From Candidatus Symbiopectobacterium sp. NZEC151 (GTDB lineage Bacteria > Pseudomonadota > Gammaproteobacteria > Enterobacterales > Enterobacteriaceae), in the NCBI RefSeq assembly GCF_025962655.1, contig NZ_JAGFPE010000001.1, forward strand, positions 372,001-436,000: a DNA stretch of 64,000 nt, read 5' to 3'. Below are positions 30,046-39,384 of the stretch, piece by piece. A program made the translations under genes and the position numbers. Numbering within the stretch: the stretch's first letter is position 1; the number at the start of each line of letters is the position of its first letter. The notes beneath the pieces are model-generated. The model was not told where the DNA came from, made no database searches, and was given only the letters and a program-made list of their open reading frames with translations.

Positions 30046-30069
30046 GATCCTCGGCATTTGCCGGGGATC
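30046..30069 (+). terminator. Palindrome after bglX (terminator or REP unit)
   Basis: Stem GATCCTCGGC / GCCGGGGATC (one G-T pair) around a 4-nt loop. Only a weak T stretch (TCTGTCTT) follows, and the core CCTCGGC...GCCGGGGATC resembles the REP-like unit at 15835. Either role is possible. Confidence 0.5.
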
Positions 30070-30102
30070 GTCTGTCTTAACGGCATGGTTGGTGCGACGC
30101 TA

Positions 30103-30210
30103 TCAACCGCCGTGAACCAGAATGATGTAGCCGACCAGCATCAGACCGCTGATGCCGCCTAACGTCATCAATGAAAACAAGCCGATCATGGCGATTTTGC
30201 CGAGATTCAT
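30103..30210 (-). CDS. Predicted 35-aa single-span membrane protein
   Basis: Starts MNLGKIAMIG and ends YIILVHGG. Nearly the whole chain is one hydrophobic, glycine-rich helix. ATG 30210 has AAAAGGAT 6-7 nt upstream, a strong ribosome-binding site. No known small protein is recognised. It lies alone between bglX and the LysE gene, on the LysE strand. Confidence 0.6.
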   Translation of the reverse strand: MNLGKIAMIGLFSLMTLGGISGLMLVGYIILVHGG

Positions 30211-30288
30211 AAGGTTATCCTTTTGTTAATCGCCATAAATTATAAAGCCTCTTGCGTATGAAACAAGCGGCCTGCACGTTTAACGGTA

Positions 30289-30930
30289 TCAACCCGGCCA
30301 TAACCCCAGCAACAGATAACCGCCAAACAGCATCAGAATAGCCCCTGCGCCGCGTTCAATCAGATAAAGGTAGCGTTGCAACGCTTGCTGTATGCGTTGT
30401 TGACCAATAACCGCAGCTAAGGCGATATCCCACAGTAATACCACGCTGAACATCCACCCTCCGCTGACGGTTTGCTGTATCAGTGTGACGGATGGGCCAA
30501 GAATACTGGCCATCAGGCTGATATAAAACAGCATATTTTTGGGATTAAGCAACGAGGAACCCAGGCCAAGTAACAACTGGTGTGTCAGTGAAGGCAGGCG
30601 ATGTGTTTCTGTGGCCGTTAGCGCGGTGGTACGTGCTGAACTGCGCACCAACTGTGAACCTACCCACAGCAGATACAGCGCCCCGGCGAGTTGCAGCACA
30701 ATAAACAGAGGGGGCGCCTGCTGAATGGCAGCGCCGCCCAGAATAGCCAGCAGGATATAGCATCCGTTGCCGAGCGCGATGCCTACACAGATGCCGATAC
30801 TGCCGCGCAGGCGGTGGCGCAGCGCATAGGCGGCCAGCAAGAAGAAATCGGGACCGGGGCTGAGCAATGCGACAAAATGCGCTAAAGCGAGCGCGGGGAA
30901 ATGGGCAGGAAACAGGGTATCAATAACCAT
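30289..30930 (-). CDS. LysE/RhtB-family amino-acid exporter
   Basis: Six-helix inner-membrane exporter, 213 aa. The family N-terminus with LSPGPDFFLLAAYALRHRLRGSIGICVGIALGN is present, followed by LLGLGSSLLNPKNMLFYISLMASI, the conserved second LysE signature. The AraC-type gene directly upstream on the same strand is its likely regulator, a common pairing. Confidence 0.88.
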   Translation of the reverse strand: MVIDTLFPAHFPALALAHFVALLSPGPDFFLLAAYALRHRLRGSIGICVGIALGNGCYILLAILGGAAIQQAPPLFIVLQLAGALYLLWVGSQLVRSSARTTALTATETHRLPSLTHQLLLGLGSSLLNPKNMLFYISLMASILGPSVTLIQQTVSGGWMFSVVLLWDIALAAVIGQQRIQQALQRYLYLIERGAGAILMLFGGYLLLGLWPG

Positions 30931-30991
30931 AACAGTGACCTCAACAAAATAAACGAGGCCAAGTCTAGTGAGCTTGTCGGGCTAATTATTG

Positions 30992-31831
30992 TCAAATAGT
31001 GATCGCGGCAGAGGGGGACCCGCTTGCTTGCTGATATTGTCCCGGCGTCGCCGCCGTGTGCAGCACAAAGATTTTGTGAAAATGGCTTTGATCGCTAAAG
31101 CCGCTTTGGTATCCGGCATCAGCCAGCGGTACGCCCTGCTTGATCAGCGTCTTGGCATATTCAATGCGCGCATTGTTAAGGAAAGCCATGGGCGTGATGC
31201 CGGTATCTGCACGGAAATGTCGTACCAGTGTTTCCCGGCGCAGGTGCAGTTCCTGTGCCAGCGTGGTCAGCGACGGCGATGTTTGCAAATTGCTCAGCAG
31301 ACGCTGGCGCATATAGCGCGTTGTGGATTGCTCCGTGAGTGGCTGCTGGGCAGAACAGTAACGAGACAACAGCGTGGATACCATTGCGTTCAACTGCGGT
31401 GTCGCGCTGTGTATATCGTGGCGATACAGGCTATTGAGCAGTTGCAGGCCATCACCAAACAGCGCGGGGTCTTGTACGCACACTGGGTGGCAATGGAGTG
31501 CGGCCACCGGCTGCCCGCACTGTTGGGACAAAATCGCCCGGCACCAAGCCGCATCGAGGTAAAACATATGATAGCTGCGCGTTTGTCCGGGCAGCGGGGT
31601 ACAACTGTGCGGCGCATCGGGGTCTATCAACACCATATCCCCCGCGCGCAACAGGTGGTCTGCTCCGCGATAGTGGCAAACGGTGTTACCCGCCACGACT
31701 AAACCGAGGGAGAGCTGGGTGTGCGAATGGGTTTTGTAACCCTGAGCGCTGCACCAGGTTGAACGGCACTCGACCTGAGGCAGGTGCGGAGAAAACCAAT
31801 ACGCTTGTTTGACGCGGTGCACCGCAGACAT
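30992..31831 (-). CDS. AraC-family transcriptional regulator
   Basis: 279 aa. N-terminal cupin-type sensor (HSHTQLSLGLVVAGNTVCHYRGADHLLRAGDMVLIDPDAPHSC shape) and a C-terminal double HTH with SLTTLAQELHLRRETLVRHFRADTGITPMAFLNNARIEYAKTLI and the second helix set ADAGYQSGFSDQSHFHKIF. 61 nt separate its stop from the LysE exporter start, so it probably controls that gene. Confidence 0.9.
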   Translation of the reverse strand: MSAVHRVKQAYWFSPHLPQVECRSTWCSAQGYKTHSHTQLSLGLVVAGNTVCHYRGADHLLRAGDMVLIDPDAPHSCTPLPGQTRSYHMFYLDAAWCRAILSQQCGQPVAALHCHPVCVQDPALFGDGLQLLNSLYRHDIHSATPQLNAMVSTLLSRYCSAQQPLTEQSTTRYMRQRLLSNLQTSPSLTTLAQELHLRRETLVRHFRADTGITPMAFLNNARIEYAKTLIKQGVPLADAGYQSGFSDQSHFHKIFVLHTAATPGQYQQASGSPSAAITI

Positions 31832-31961
31832 GGGAAAGACTCGTTATCCGTATTTTCTTTACCCTACTGGCTGCGTGCGGGTTTGTCGAGGGGAATGGCG
31901 GCTGACGTTTGCCGCCGTCTGTGGGACAATAGCCGCAGAATTGGACAGACATTGAGATGGC

Positions 31962-34061
31962 ATGGCGCTTACCCCCACAATCAAGCAGCAAATCGACCAG
32001 TGGTATAAGGCGCTGCAACAACATATTCCTGATTTTATCTCTCGTGCTCCGCAGCGACAGATGATCGCCGAAGTGGCGAAAACCCTGGCGGGGGAATACC
32101 CGCGTCACGCGGTTATTGAGGCACCCACTGGCGTGGGTAAAACCCTGTCCTACCTGATCCCCGGCATTGCAATTGCGCGCGCAGAAAGCAAGACGCTGGT
32201 GATCAGCACCGCCAATATCGCGTTGCAGGATCAGATTGTGACCAAAGATCTGCCGCTGCTGAAAAAATTCATCCCGGATCTCACCTTCACCGCCGCTTTT
32301 GGCCGGGCGCGCTATCTCTGCCCACGCAATCTGGCGGCACTGACCTCCGAGACGGCGCAAGGGGATTTGCTGGCGTTTCTCAGTGATGAGCTGGAACCGG
32401 CCAGTAAAGAAGAGCGCGGGGCCTGTCTCAAGATGGCGAAAGCGTTTCAAGGCTACGAGTGGGATGGCATGCGCGACCACTACAGCCTGACGGTCGAAGA
32501 TACGCTATGGCGTAAGGTCAGTACCGATAAAGCCAACTGTCTGGGTAAAAATTGCCACTATTACCGTGACTGCCCGTTTTTTATCGCCCGCCGTGAGATT
32601 GAAAATACGGAAGTGGTGGTGAGCAACCACGCCTTGGTGATGGCGGCCATGGAGAGCGATTCGGTGCTTCCGGCCGCGAAAGATCTGCTGTTGGTGCTGG
32701 ATGAGGGGCATCACGTGCCGGATGTGGCGCGCGATTCGCTGGAAATGGCGGGGGATATTACCCCGGCGTATGTCAAAACGCAGTTGGACAGTCTGATCCA
32801 ACTGGTGGCGACCTGTATGGCGCAGTTCCCGCCCAAATCGCCGCCGCGTCTCACCCATCCCGAGCGGTTGACGGCACATATTGAAGAGATGCTCGAGCAG
32901 AACGCCGCCTTTGTTGCCATGAGTGAGCTGTTTCTGGGGGGCGAAGGGCAAGAAAGCGAGTATCGCTTCCCGATGGGGGTGATGCCGGAAGAGATGCGCC
33001 AGGTGTGCGTACGGCTGCATAAGTTGACGGATGGCCTGCGTGGCTTAACCGAATACCTGTCTCACGATCTTGGTGAGAAAACCGGTAAGCACGATGTGGT
33101 GCGGGTTCATCAGGCGCTATTGCGCATGAGCCGTGCCATGGGCTATCTGGAGAGTAAAACGCAGCTCTGGCATTTGGCTGCGCTGGAGAAAGTCTCCAAT
33201 GCGCCGGTATCCAAATGGCTGCATCGGGAATACCGAGAAGGGCAGTGGCGGCTATCGTTACATTGTGCGGGAATACGCGTTTGTGACCAGCTCGACCGGC
33301 TACTGTGGCGCAATGTGTCGCACGTGGTGCTGACCTCTGCGACCTTACGCTCCCTAAACAGTTACCAGCGACTGAAAGAGCTTTCTGGCCTGGATGAAGA
33401 GGAGGGCGATCGTTTTATTACGCTGGATTCGCCTTTCAACCACTGTCAGCAAGGCAAACTGGTGATCCCCAAAATGCACTGTGAGCCGTTGTTGGAAAAT
33501 GAAGTGCCACACATTGCCGAAATGGCGCGTTTTTTCCGCCAATCACTGGCGCAGCAGGCGCACAAAGGGATTTTGGTGCTGTTCGCCAGCCAAAGGGCGA
33601 TGCAGCAGTTTCTCTCACAGGTCACCGATTTGCGCTTGATGCTGTTGGTACAGGGGGATCAGCCGCGTTCGCGCTTGATTGCGCTACACCGCCAACGCGT
33701 TGAGGCGGGCGATGTCAGCGTACTGGTTGGCTTGCAATCTTTTGCCGAAGGACTGGATTTGAAAGGTGAGCTGCTGTCGCAGGTACATATCCATAAGATT
33801 GCTTTTCCCCCGATTGACAGCCCGGTGATCCTCACTGAAGGAGAGTGGCTAAAAAGCCAAAAACGCCATCCCTTCGTGGTACAAAGCCTACCCGCCGCTT
33901 CCTTTAACCTGATTCAGCAGGTCGGGCGCTTGATTCGCAGCCATAGCTGTTTTGGCGAGATCGTTATCTATGACAGGCGTTTGTTGACCAAGGGATACGG
34001 TGCGCAACTGCTGGCGGCGTTGCCGGTATTTCCCATTGAACAACGCGATGTGCCAGCCTGA
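31962..34061 (+). CDS. dinG: ATP-dependent DNA helicase DinG
   Basis: 5'-3' iron-sulfur helicase of the XPD group that clears R-loops and structures. 699 aa: Walker A EAPTGVGKTLSYLIPG, cluster cysteines in ARYLCPRN and ANCLGKNCHYYRDCPFF, box II VLDEGHH, box VI FNLIQQVGRLIRS. The C-terminus stops at FPIEQRDVPA, lacking the basic tail of E. coli DinG. I could not find a clear LexA box in the 130 nt before it. Confidence 0.95.
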   Translation: MALTPTIKQQIDQWYKALQQHIPDFISRAPQRQMIAEVAKTLAGEYPRHAVIEAPTGVGKTLSYLIPGIAIARAESKTLVISTANIALQDQIVTKDLPLLKKFIPDLTFTAAFGRARYLCPRNLAALTSETAQGDLLAFLSDELEPASKEERGACLKMAKAFQGYEWDGMRDHYSLTVEDTLWRKVSTDKANCLGKNCHYYRDCPFFIARREIENTEVVVSNHALVMAAMESDSVLPAAKDLLLVLDEGHHVPDVARDSLEMAGDITPAYVKTQLDSLIQLVATCMAQFPPKSPPRLTHPERLTAHIEEMLEQNAAFVAMSELFLGGEGQESEYRFPMGVMPEEMRQVCVRLHKLTDGLRGLTEYLSHDLGEKTGKHDVVRVHQALLRMSRAMGYLESKTQLWHLAALEKVSNAPVSKWLHREYREGQWRLSLHCAGIRVCDQLDRLLWRNVSHVVLTSATLRSLNSYQRLKELSGLDEEEGDRFITLDSPFNHCQQGKLVIPKMHCEPLLENEVPHIAEMARFFRQSLAQQAHKGILVLFASQRAMQQFLSQVTDLRLMLLVQGDQPRSRLIALHRQRVEAGDVSVLVGLQSFAEGLDLKGELLSQVHIHKIAFPPIDSPVILTEGEWLKSQKRHPFVVQSLPAASFNLIQQVGRLIRSHSCFGEIVIYDRRLLTKGYGAQLLAALPVFPIEQRDVPA

Positions 34062-34117
34062 TATAAACATGCTATTTTTGCACAAAGAGATCGATCGTCT
34101 TTTTCGCGGGAGAACGC

Positions 34118-35086
34118 ATGGACTTTACCACCATCATCAAAGAGGTCGGGCGGGGGAAAAATCACGCACGTGATTTGGATCAAGACGCCGCCTACACGCT
34201 GTATCGTCATATGCTGCAAGGTGATGTGCCCGATCTGGAACTGGGCGGTATACTGATTGCCTTGCGAATCAAAGGGGAAGGTGAAGCAGAACTGCGCGGT
34301 TTCTATCAGGCTGCCAGCGAGCAAGTGTTACGCCTGCACGCGCCTGCGGGTCGCCCTATGCCTATCGTTATCCCTAGCTACAACGGTGCGCGACGTCAGG
34401 CCAACCTGACGCCGCTGCTGGCGTTACTGCTGGTTAAATTGGGCTTTCCGGTGGTGGTGCACGGCGTTGAAAATGACCCAACGCGGGTAACCAGCGCGGA
34501 AATTCTGCAAGCGCTCGGGGTGAAAAGTGCGAACAGCGCCAAGGCGGCGCAGTCATTGATTGATGAGGGCTTCCCGGTATTCATTCCAATTTCAGCCCTG
34601 AGCCCTGCCTTGGATAAACAGTTGCAGCTACGCTGGCGCATGGGCGTGCGCAATAGCAGCCATACGCTGGCTAAATTGTTGACGCCGTTCGGTGAGCAAG
34701 AGGCATTGCGTTTAACCAGCGTTTCTCATCCGGAATACGTTAGCCGCCTTAATCAGTTTTTTCTGGATATCGAGGCGCGAGCGCTGTTGATGCACGGCAC
34801 GGAGGGCGAGGTGTATGCTAATCCACAGCGCTGCCCTGAAATTCACTTTATCCAAGGCCAACACAGCGTAGTGCTGCAACAGCGCCAGGATATTGTGGTA
34901 GCGCCGGATAAGTTGCCGATCGCCCGTGATGTGGCGACGACCGCGCGTTGGACCGCGCAGTGCCTGGCGGGGGAAATTGCGCTACCTTATGCCCTGCGTT
35001 TGCAACTTGCCTGTTGTCTGGTTGCGGGCGGTATGTCTCCGACCATGGAACAAGCGGTGGCGACGATTAGTAAACGTTTTGGCTAA
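34118..35086 (+). CDS. ybiB: YbiB, TrpD2-type DNA-binding protein
   Basis: Member of the anthranilate-phosphoribosyltransferase-like TrpD2 family. The E. coli protein binds nucleic acid rather than making tryptophan precursors. 322 aa starting MDFTTIIKEVGRGKNHARDLDQDAAYTLY, with the N-terminal helical domain (LELGGILIALRIKGE) and the fold core IVIPSYNGARRQANLTPLLALLL. It follows dinG as in E. coli; its products may act together in damage responses. Confidence 0.92.
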   Translation: MDFTTIIKEVGRGKNHARDLDQDAAYTLYRHMLQGDVPDLELGGILIALRIKGEGEAELRGFYQAASEQVLRLHAPAGRPMPIVIPSYNGARRQANLTPLLALLLVKLGFPVVVHGVENDPTRVTSAEILQALGVKSANSAKAAQSLIDEGFPVFIPISALSPALDKQLQLRWRMGVRNSSHTLAKLLTPFGEQEALRLTSVSHPEYVSRLNQFFLDIEARALLMHGTEGEVYANPQRCPEIHFIQGQHSVVLQQRQDIVVAPDKLPIARDVATTARWTAQCLAGEIALPYALRLQLACCLVAGGMSPTMEQAVATISKRFG

Positions 35087-35126
35087 AATACCAGTGTCTG
35101 AGCGCTAACATCACCCTTCATCCCCT

Positions 35127-35168
35127 GAAAAACCAGTCGAATACATTTGGTATTCACTGGTTTTTTTT
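35127..35168 (+). terminator. Rho-independent terminator after ybiB
   Basis: Stem AACCAGT-C-GAATAC / GTATTC-ACTGGTT with one bulged C, then eight T. It ends the conserved dinG-ybiB segment; the AT-rich effector region starts beyond it. Confidence 0.85.
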
Positions 35169-35407
35169 CGACGCGTTTATCTCCCCCCCGATAGGTTTCC
35201 TGGTTACGACGGTTATTTGTTATTCACCCGTGCTAAAACTGATGATAATCAGATCGTATTTATCGAGTAATAAAGGGATTATCGCGAGCTCTGTTATATT
35301 TCTGTGTGTTAATTTCTATAGCAGGGGAATGGTTTAATTTGTATTTAGTACAGCGCTATATTATATGCCTTTAAGCAATATGCCCTATAACTATATAAGG
35401 AAATATC
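35169..35407 (+). promoter_or_regulatory. AT-rich upstream region of the metalloprotease effector gene
   Basis: No gene seen. The stretch is strikingly AT-rich near 35330-35400. There is no GGAACC...CCAC hrp box and no clear operator; AAGGAAATATC before the ATG is the ribosome-binding site. Confidence 0.5.
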
Positions 35408-38400
35408 ATGCCAAGAATTTCTTTGGTGGCGGATCAGCATCGACAAGTCATCGGTAATTATACTTATCAGCAAGATAAAAAATATGGGGATCAGCGTCAA
35501 CAGGATGAGCAGGTAAAACGATTAGCCAGCACGCCGGGATTACATTCAGGAAATAGGGACAGGCACAGTATAGCTCATGCGCTATTACAGCTTTTATCAT
35601 TACTCAGTACGGTGTCTAATAGCACGGTGAGCACCGCAAAGGCGTTAACCGGTTCGGAATTACAATCAGTTACGCCACGCAGCCCAGAGGGTGTGCCGCA
35701 ACATGTCACCTTGAGCATCGGCATGATAAATCAGCTCGATAAGGCATCGCGGCCAGCAACGGGAGTAACACCTCTTTTCCCTATGCCTCCGGCTGAGGTG
35801 CTAACAACACACCCTATTATCCGGCATCGAAAAACGCCTTCGGTGAATAATGGAAAAAACAATGAAAACCTCATCCATTTTTTGAGAAAAAAAGGGGTGT
35901 TACCGTGCAGTGAAAAATATTGTGCTTTATCTAAAGAGCAACTGGTCTCTGGGGTTGCACATTGGCTTTTTAATATGGACATTGAGGGTGACTCAGTGCC
36001 ATTACACAGAATGGATATCGTGGCCAGGCATATTCTCCGTGCCTCAGGGGAATATGGAAGTCAAAAAGGAGAGCATCTTTCGCGTGAGCAAGTTGCGATA
36101 GTGATCAGAAACTGGGTGTTTGACACCTTTCTGGGAATGCCACTCAGTGAATATTTAACCCGAAAAATGGCAACTGCTGATTACCCTAATTATTATACTG
36201 TGAGCAGTATTAAACACCTGGCGGCCTTGAGCACGCTTGACAGTGAAAAACATGTTAACCTAGAGAGCGTCCCAACAGAGTGGCGAGCCGATCTTGAAGC
36301 AATGTGGTCGTCATTTTTGCAAAAAGAGTTGCCGTTGCTCTGCTTCTCCGAGCAAAAAATAGATGACCTGTCATTAAACAGCACCGAATTTAGTCATTTG
36401 TATACGGGTACACGCTTCCTATCTGATGTTGGCCAGTTACGTCACTTTAACCGTGAGCAGAGTATTCAACTGGGCGAAGCGCTATGGCGTATTGCCCTGG
36501 AAGAAGGCGTCAGTGCCGATAAAGTGGTCTATTTTTTACTTCCAGCGCTGTTTTTTGCTGCTGAAAAAATACCGGGAAGGATCCATTCGGAAAAAAGATT
36601 TCACAGTATAAGTAGAGATATTATCGATAATTATATTGAGATCAGGAAAAAGAGTGAAGCAACGCGGCAACGGTTAATCACACAGTTGCAATGTTATCAA
36701 TCTGCCGTAGACCACTGGCTCAGTAAAGGGCAATTGGCTGAAAAAATTATTGCTGATTGTCCGCCCCATGAGTTACCGGCTCTAGATGACAGGGCGGATG
36801 CCATACGAACACTGCAACAAAAACGTGAAAAATCGCAAAGTCAATCCAAACAGCTTTATATGAATGGTGTATTAAAACCTTGCCGCGCAGCGCCAGACAG
36901 CCTGGATGGCGAGTACCATCGATTGACGAAAAACGTCTCTGATTGCTTCGGTGAACTGGATAAAAGCCTGATCGGTTCTGTGTTGGAAAACATGGAAGAA
37001 AATGAGCTTAATTTCTTTTTTTCACCGAATGCGACGGTCTACCCTGCCTCTTTTAGTATGAATACGCGGCACGCCATGATTGTCGCTTATAACTATGCGC
37101 TGGATAAGAATTTATATATTAATTTAGAAAAAACAGATCTTCTATCTGTAATCCATGGTGAGCAGGAAAGAATTTACGCGCTGAAGTGGGGAGGCCAAGA
37201 TACATCCAGCGGTTATTCTATTGTCAGGGTTGACCGTGATATTCTGCGTTACATTGAAGCTGATGTTCTCGATTATCGGGATTTTGGTCGTCATCGAGTG
37301 GTTGCTGGCCGAGAATTAACAACCGATAAAGATACGTTTCATTTCACTATTCTTACTGACCGAAAAAATCCATTGGGGAATGGAGATGATAAAAATAAAA
37401 TCATTGGCACGTTGAGCGATATGCACAGTGAAAATCTCTATCACTTGCTCTACAAGACGGGCAATGATGCGTCTGAGTTGCAAAACGCCTGGAAACTCGT
37501 CAGTAAGGTTGTTCCATTCTATGACTGTATCGATGGAATTATCAATAATAATCCCGTACAGGCAGTGCCCTCGTGCATGATGGATGCGCTGGCGATCGCC
37601 CCTGTATTGTCTCAGGCTGCGCGTATGGGAGGGAAATTTGGTATGGGGTTAGGGAAGGCCGCCTATCATGCAAGAAAGGTTTTACGTAGAGGAGAAAAAA
37701 TAACAGGAACTGAGGTCTTTTTGAAAGAGATATCAGTACCTACCCTGCAAGAAATGACGTCGCTGGGAAAAAACACACTCAGAAGCCTTGATCCCGGATT
37801 TGAACTTATGACAGGTATAGGAAGAGGATTTACTGAAAAATTGGTCGCTTTCCTCAACAGAGACAAAAACACTATCGCCCTTGCAGAAAAACTCGTCTCT
37901 GAACGGTGGCTGGAAAGGCTGCCAGTGCCTCCCTCTTCTGTCATTTCCGCTCGACTGCCTTATTCACAGGTAAGTGTACCTGTAGAAAGAATCAGCAGAG
38001 TGAATCATCCGGGTATTTATGTATTAGCCAATCCTGACACTGGCGCATTGGCGGGTAAACGCTTTCTATTGAACCAGGATAATCAGCTTATTCCACTGCA
38101 TCGCCAGAATGTGATGCCACAGCATCTCATTCTTAACGCACAGATTCCTGAGCTGAAAAATACACATCTTCTCTACAATATTCCCCGGAGAATTGTTGAG
38201 GTTAACTCACAGACATTCGATGTTAATCTGGTAGAAAATGAATTTATCGAACACCTCGGTGTCTCTTTGTTAACCGATTTTTTACCACCACGATTTGGTC
38301 ATACTCCCGAAAATAGAATAGATGTGGACCTTACTTTTTATCGGGAAACGGTGTTGGAAAATTACTTTCCCGACCAATGGTTGGACATCATCGCGGCAAA

Positions 38401-39328
38401 AACTGAAATGTCACATGTTTATATTCATAGTGTGGCCGATGGGCTTGAGTCTATCCCCGAAAGATTCTATTTTTTAAGAGAGAATTTATGGTACTTCACT
38501 TCAACCATTAATGATGCGAAAATAATGTCCAATGAGGTGAGAAATAAAATTTATGAAGTGTATTTCTCAAACGTTGAAAGGCGAGTTGATGCCGATATTT
38601 CTGAACGTATCATCAGTGATTATATGGAAGAAGTGCTTGCTATCGATACGCCTGAGATCATTGGTATCGCGTTGGAAAGACTCAAGCACTATTTAGATAA
38701 GATTTGCCATTATTTTGATAACTATTATGACAAAATCTATCTGGCTACCGCCAGACGAAGCGGCGTACCCTATGCCGAGACGCAAGGTTCATTAGGGTTT
38801 ACTCACTATATTGATGCCAATAGGCGTGTAATGATTTTAGCGGACAGGTTTACTAATAGTGAATTATTTAATAATGCATTGCATTTGACGGCATTGCATG
38901 AGGTCTCCCATGTTGCTGGTGGAACGAGAGATTTTTTCCCGAGCCCCTACACCTCGAGAATTGGCGAGCCGGAGGATATCCCCGAGGCGTTCGAAGATCA
39001 ATTAACCGGGAGAGATCAAACCAACATTTTACACTTTGATGATGACTTTTTAGAGGCTTACGCACAACGCGTCGGTATTCAACGCCCCAATATTGAACGG
39101 TTTAAACAATTGGTTCTCAATGACGATATGCTCAGAGCCAATATTATCATGGATAATGCTGATTCACTGGTCAATATTATCGATGATCTCCATGGCCGCT
39201 TGTTCCCCAGCAGGATGCCGCGCGATGTCGGGCAATCATCTATGCAATCCAACATATCAAAAGGTATGATTAAGAAAGCCTTGTTAAGCCTGACCGCTGT
39301 GGTAAGTGAGAGCAGAAAGGGGGCTTGA
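35408..39328 (+). CDS. Large effector-like protein with C-terminal aspzincin-type metalloprotease motif
   Basis: 1306 aa, AT-richer than its neighbours. No signal peptide. The first 18 residues hold QHRQVIGNY, also found (QHRALIGNY) at the start of the ADP-ribosyltransferase effector at 54538. A disordered, proline-containing segment follows (about 20-160). The middle resembles large dermonecrotic-toxin-like proteins (ERIYALKWGG, GYSIVRVDRDIL, VPFYDCIDGI). Near the C-terminus HEVSH (1164-1168) is followed by GTRD (1172-1175), the HExxH + GTxD zinc set of aspzincin (M35/PF14521-like) endopeptidases. No immunity-like gene follows. Family placement is by motif only. Confidence 0.72.
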   Translation: MPRISLVADQHRQVIGNYTYQQDKKYGDQRQQDEQVKRLASTPGLHSGNRDRHSIAHALLQLLSLLSTVSNSTVSTAKALTGSELQSVTPRSPEGVPQHVTLSIGMINQLDKASRPATGVTPLFPMPPAEVLTTHPIIRHRKTPSVNNGKNNENLIHFLRKKGVLPCSEKYCALSKEQLVSGVAHWLFNMDIEGDSVPLHRMDIVARHILRASGEYGSQKGEHLSREQVAIVIRNWVFDTFLGMPLSEYLTRKMATADYPNYYTVSSIKHLAALSTLDSEKHVNLESVPTEWRADLEAMWSSFLQKELPLLCFSEQKIDDLSLNSTEFSHLYTGTRFLSDVGQLRHFNREQSIQLGEALWRIALEEGVSADKVVYFLLPALFFAAEKIPGRIHSEKRFHSISRDIIDNYIEIRKKSEATRQRLITQLQCYQSAVDHWLSKGQLAEKIIADCPPHELPALDDRADAIRTLQQKREKSQSQSKQLYMNGVLKPCRAAPDSLDGEYHRLTKNVSDCFGELDKSLIGSVLENMEENELNFFFSPNATVYPASFSMNTRHAMIVAYNYALDKNLYINLEKTDLLSVIHGEQERIYALKWGGQDTSSGYSIVRVDRDILRYIEADVLDYRDFGRHRVVAGRELTTDKDTFHFTILTDRKNPLGNGDDKNKIIGTLSDMHSENLYHLLYKTGNDASELQNAWKLVSKVVPFYDCIDGIINNNPVQAVPSCMMDALAIAPVLSQAARMGGKFGMGLGKAAYHARKVLRRGEKITGTEVFLKEISVPTLQEMTSLGKNTLRSLDPGFELMTGIGRGFTEKLVAFLNRDKNTIALAEKLVSERWLERLPVPPSSVISARLPYSQVSVPVERISRVNHPGIYVLANPDTGALAGKRFLLNQDNQLIPLHRQNVMPQHLILNAQIPELKNTHLLYNIPRRIVEVNSQTFDVNLVENEFIEHLGVSLLTDFLPPRFGHTPENRIDVDLTFYRETVLENYFPDQWLDIIAAKTEMSHVYIHSVADGLESIPERFYFLRENLWYFTSTINDAKIMSNEVRNKIYEVYFSNVERRVDADISERIISDYMEEVLAIDTPEIIGIALERLKHYLDKICHYFDNYYDKIYLATARRSGVPYAETQGSLGFTHYIDANRRVMILADRFTNSELFNNALHLTALHEVSHVAGGTRDFFPSPYTSRIGEPEDIPEAFEDQLTGRDQTNILHFDDDFLEAYAQRVGIQRPNIERFKQLVLNDDMLRANIIMDNADSLVNIIDDLHGRLFPSRMPRDVGQSSMQSNISKGMIKKALLSLTAVVSESRKGA

Positions 39329-39384
39329 TGTTTACTGACCGACGCCCTGATAGGGGCTTGGGTCAACTTTAGAAAGGGATGCAT

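Noticed and set aside
31830..31961. LexA box before dinG
   Set aside because: Looked for CTGT-N8-ACAG; only CTGT with no matching right arm was found.
31686..32480. 264-codon minus-strand frame across the dinG start
   Set aside because: It overlaps dinG and the AraC gene start, lacks a ribosome-binding site and has shadow composition.
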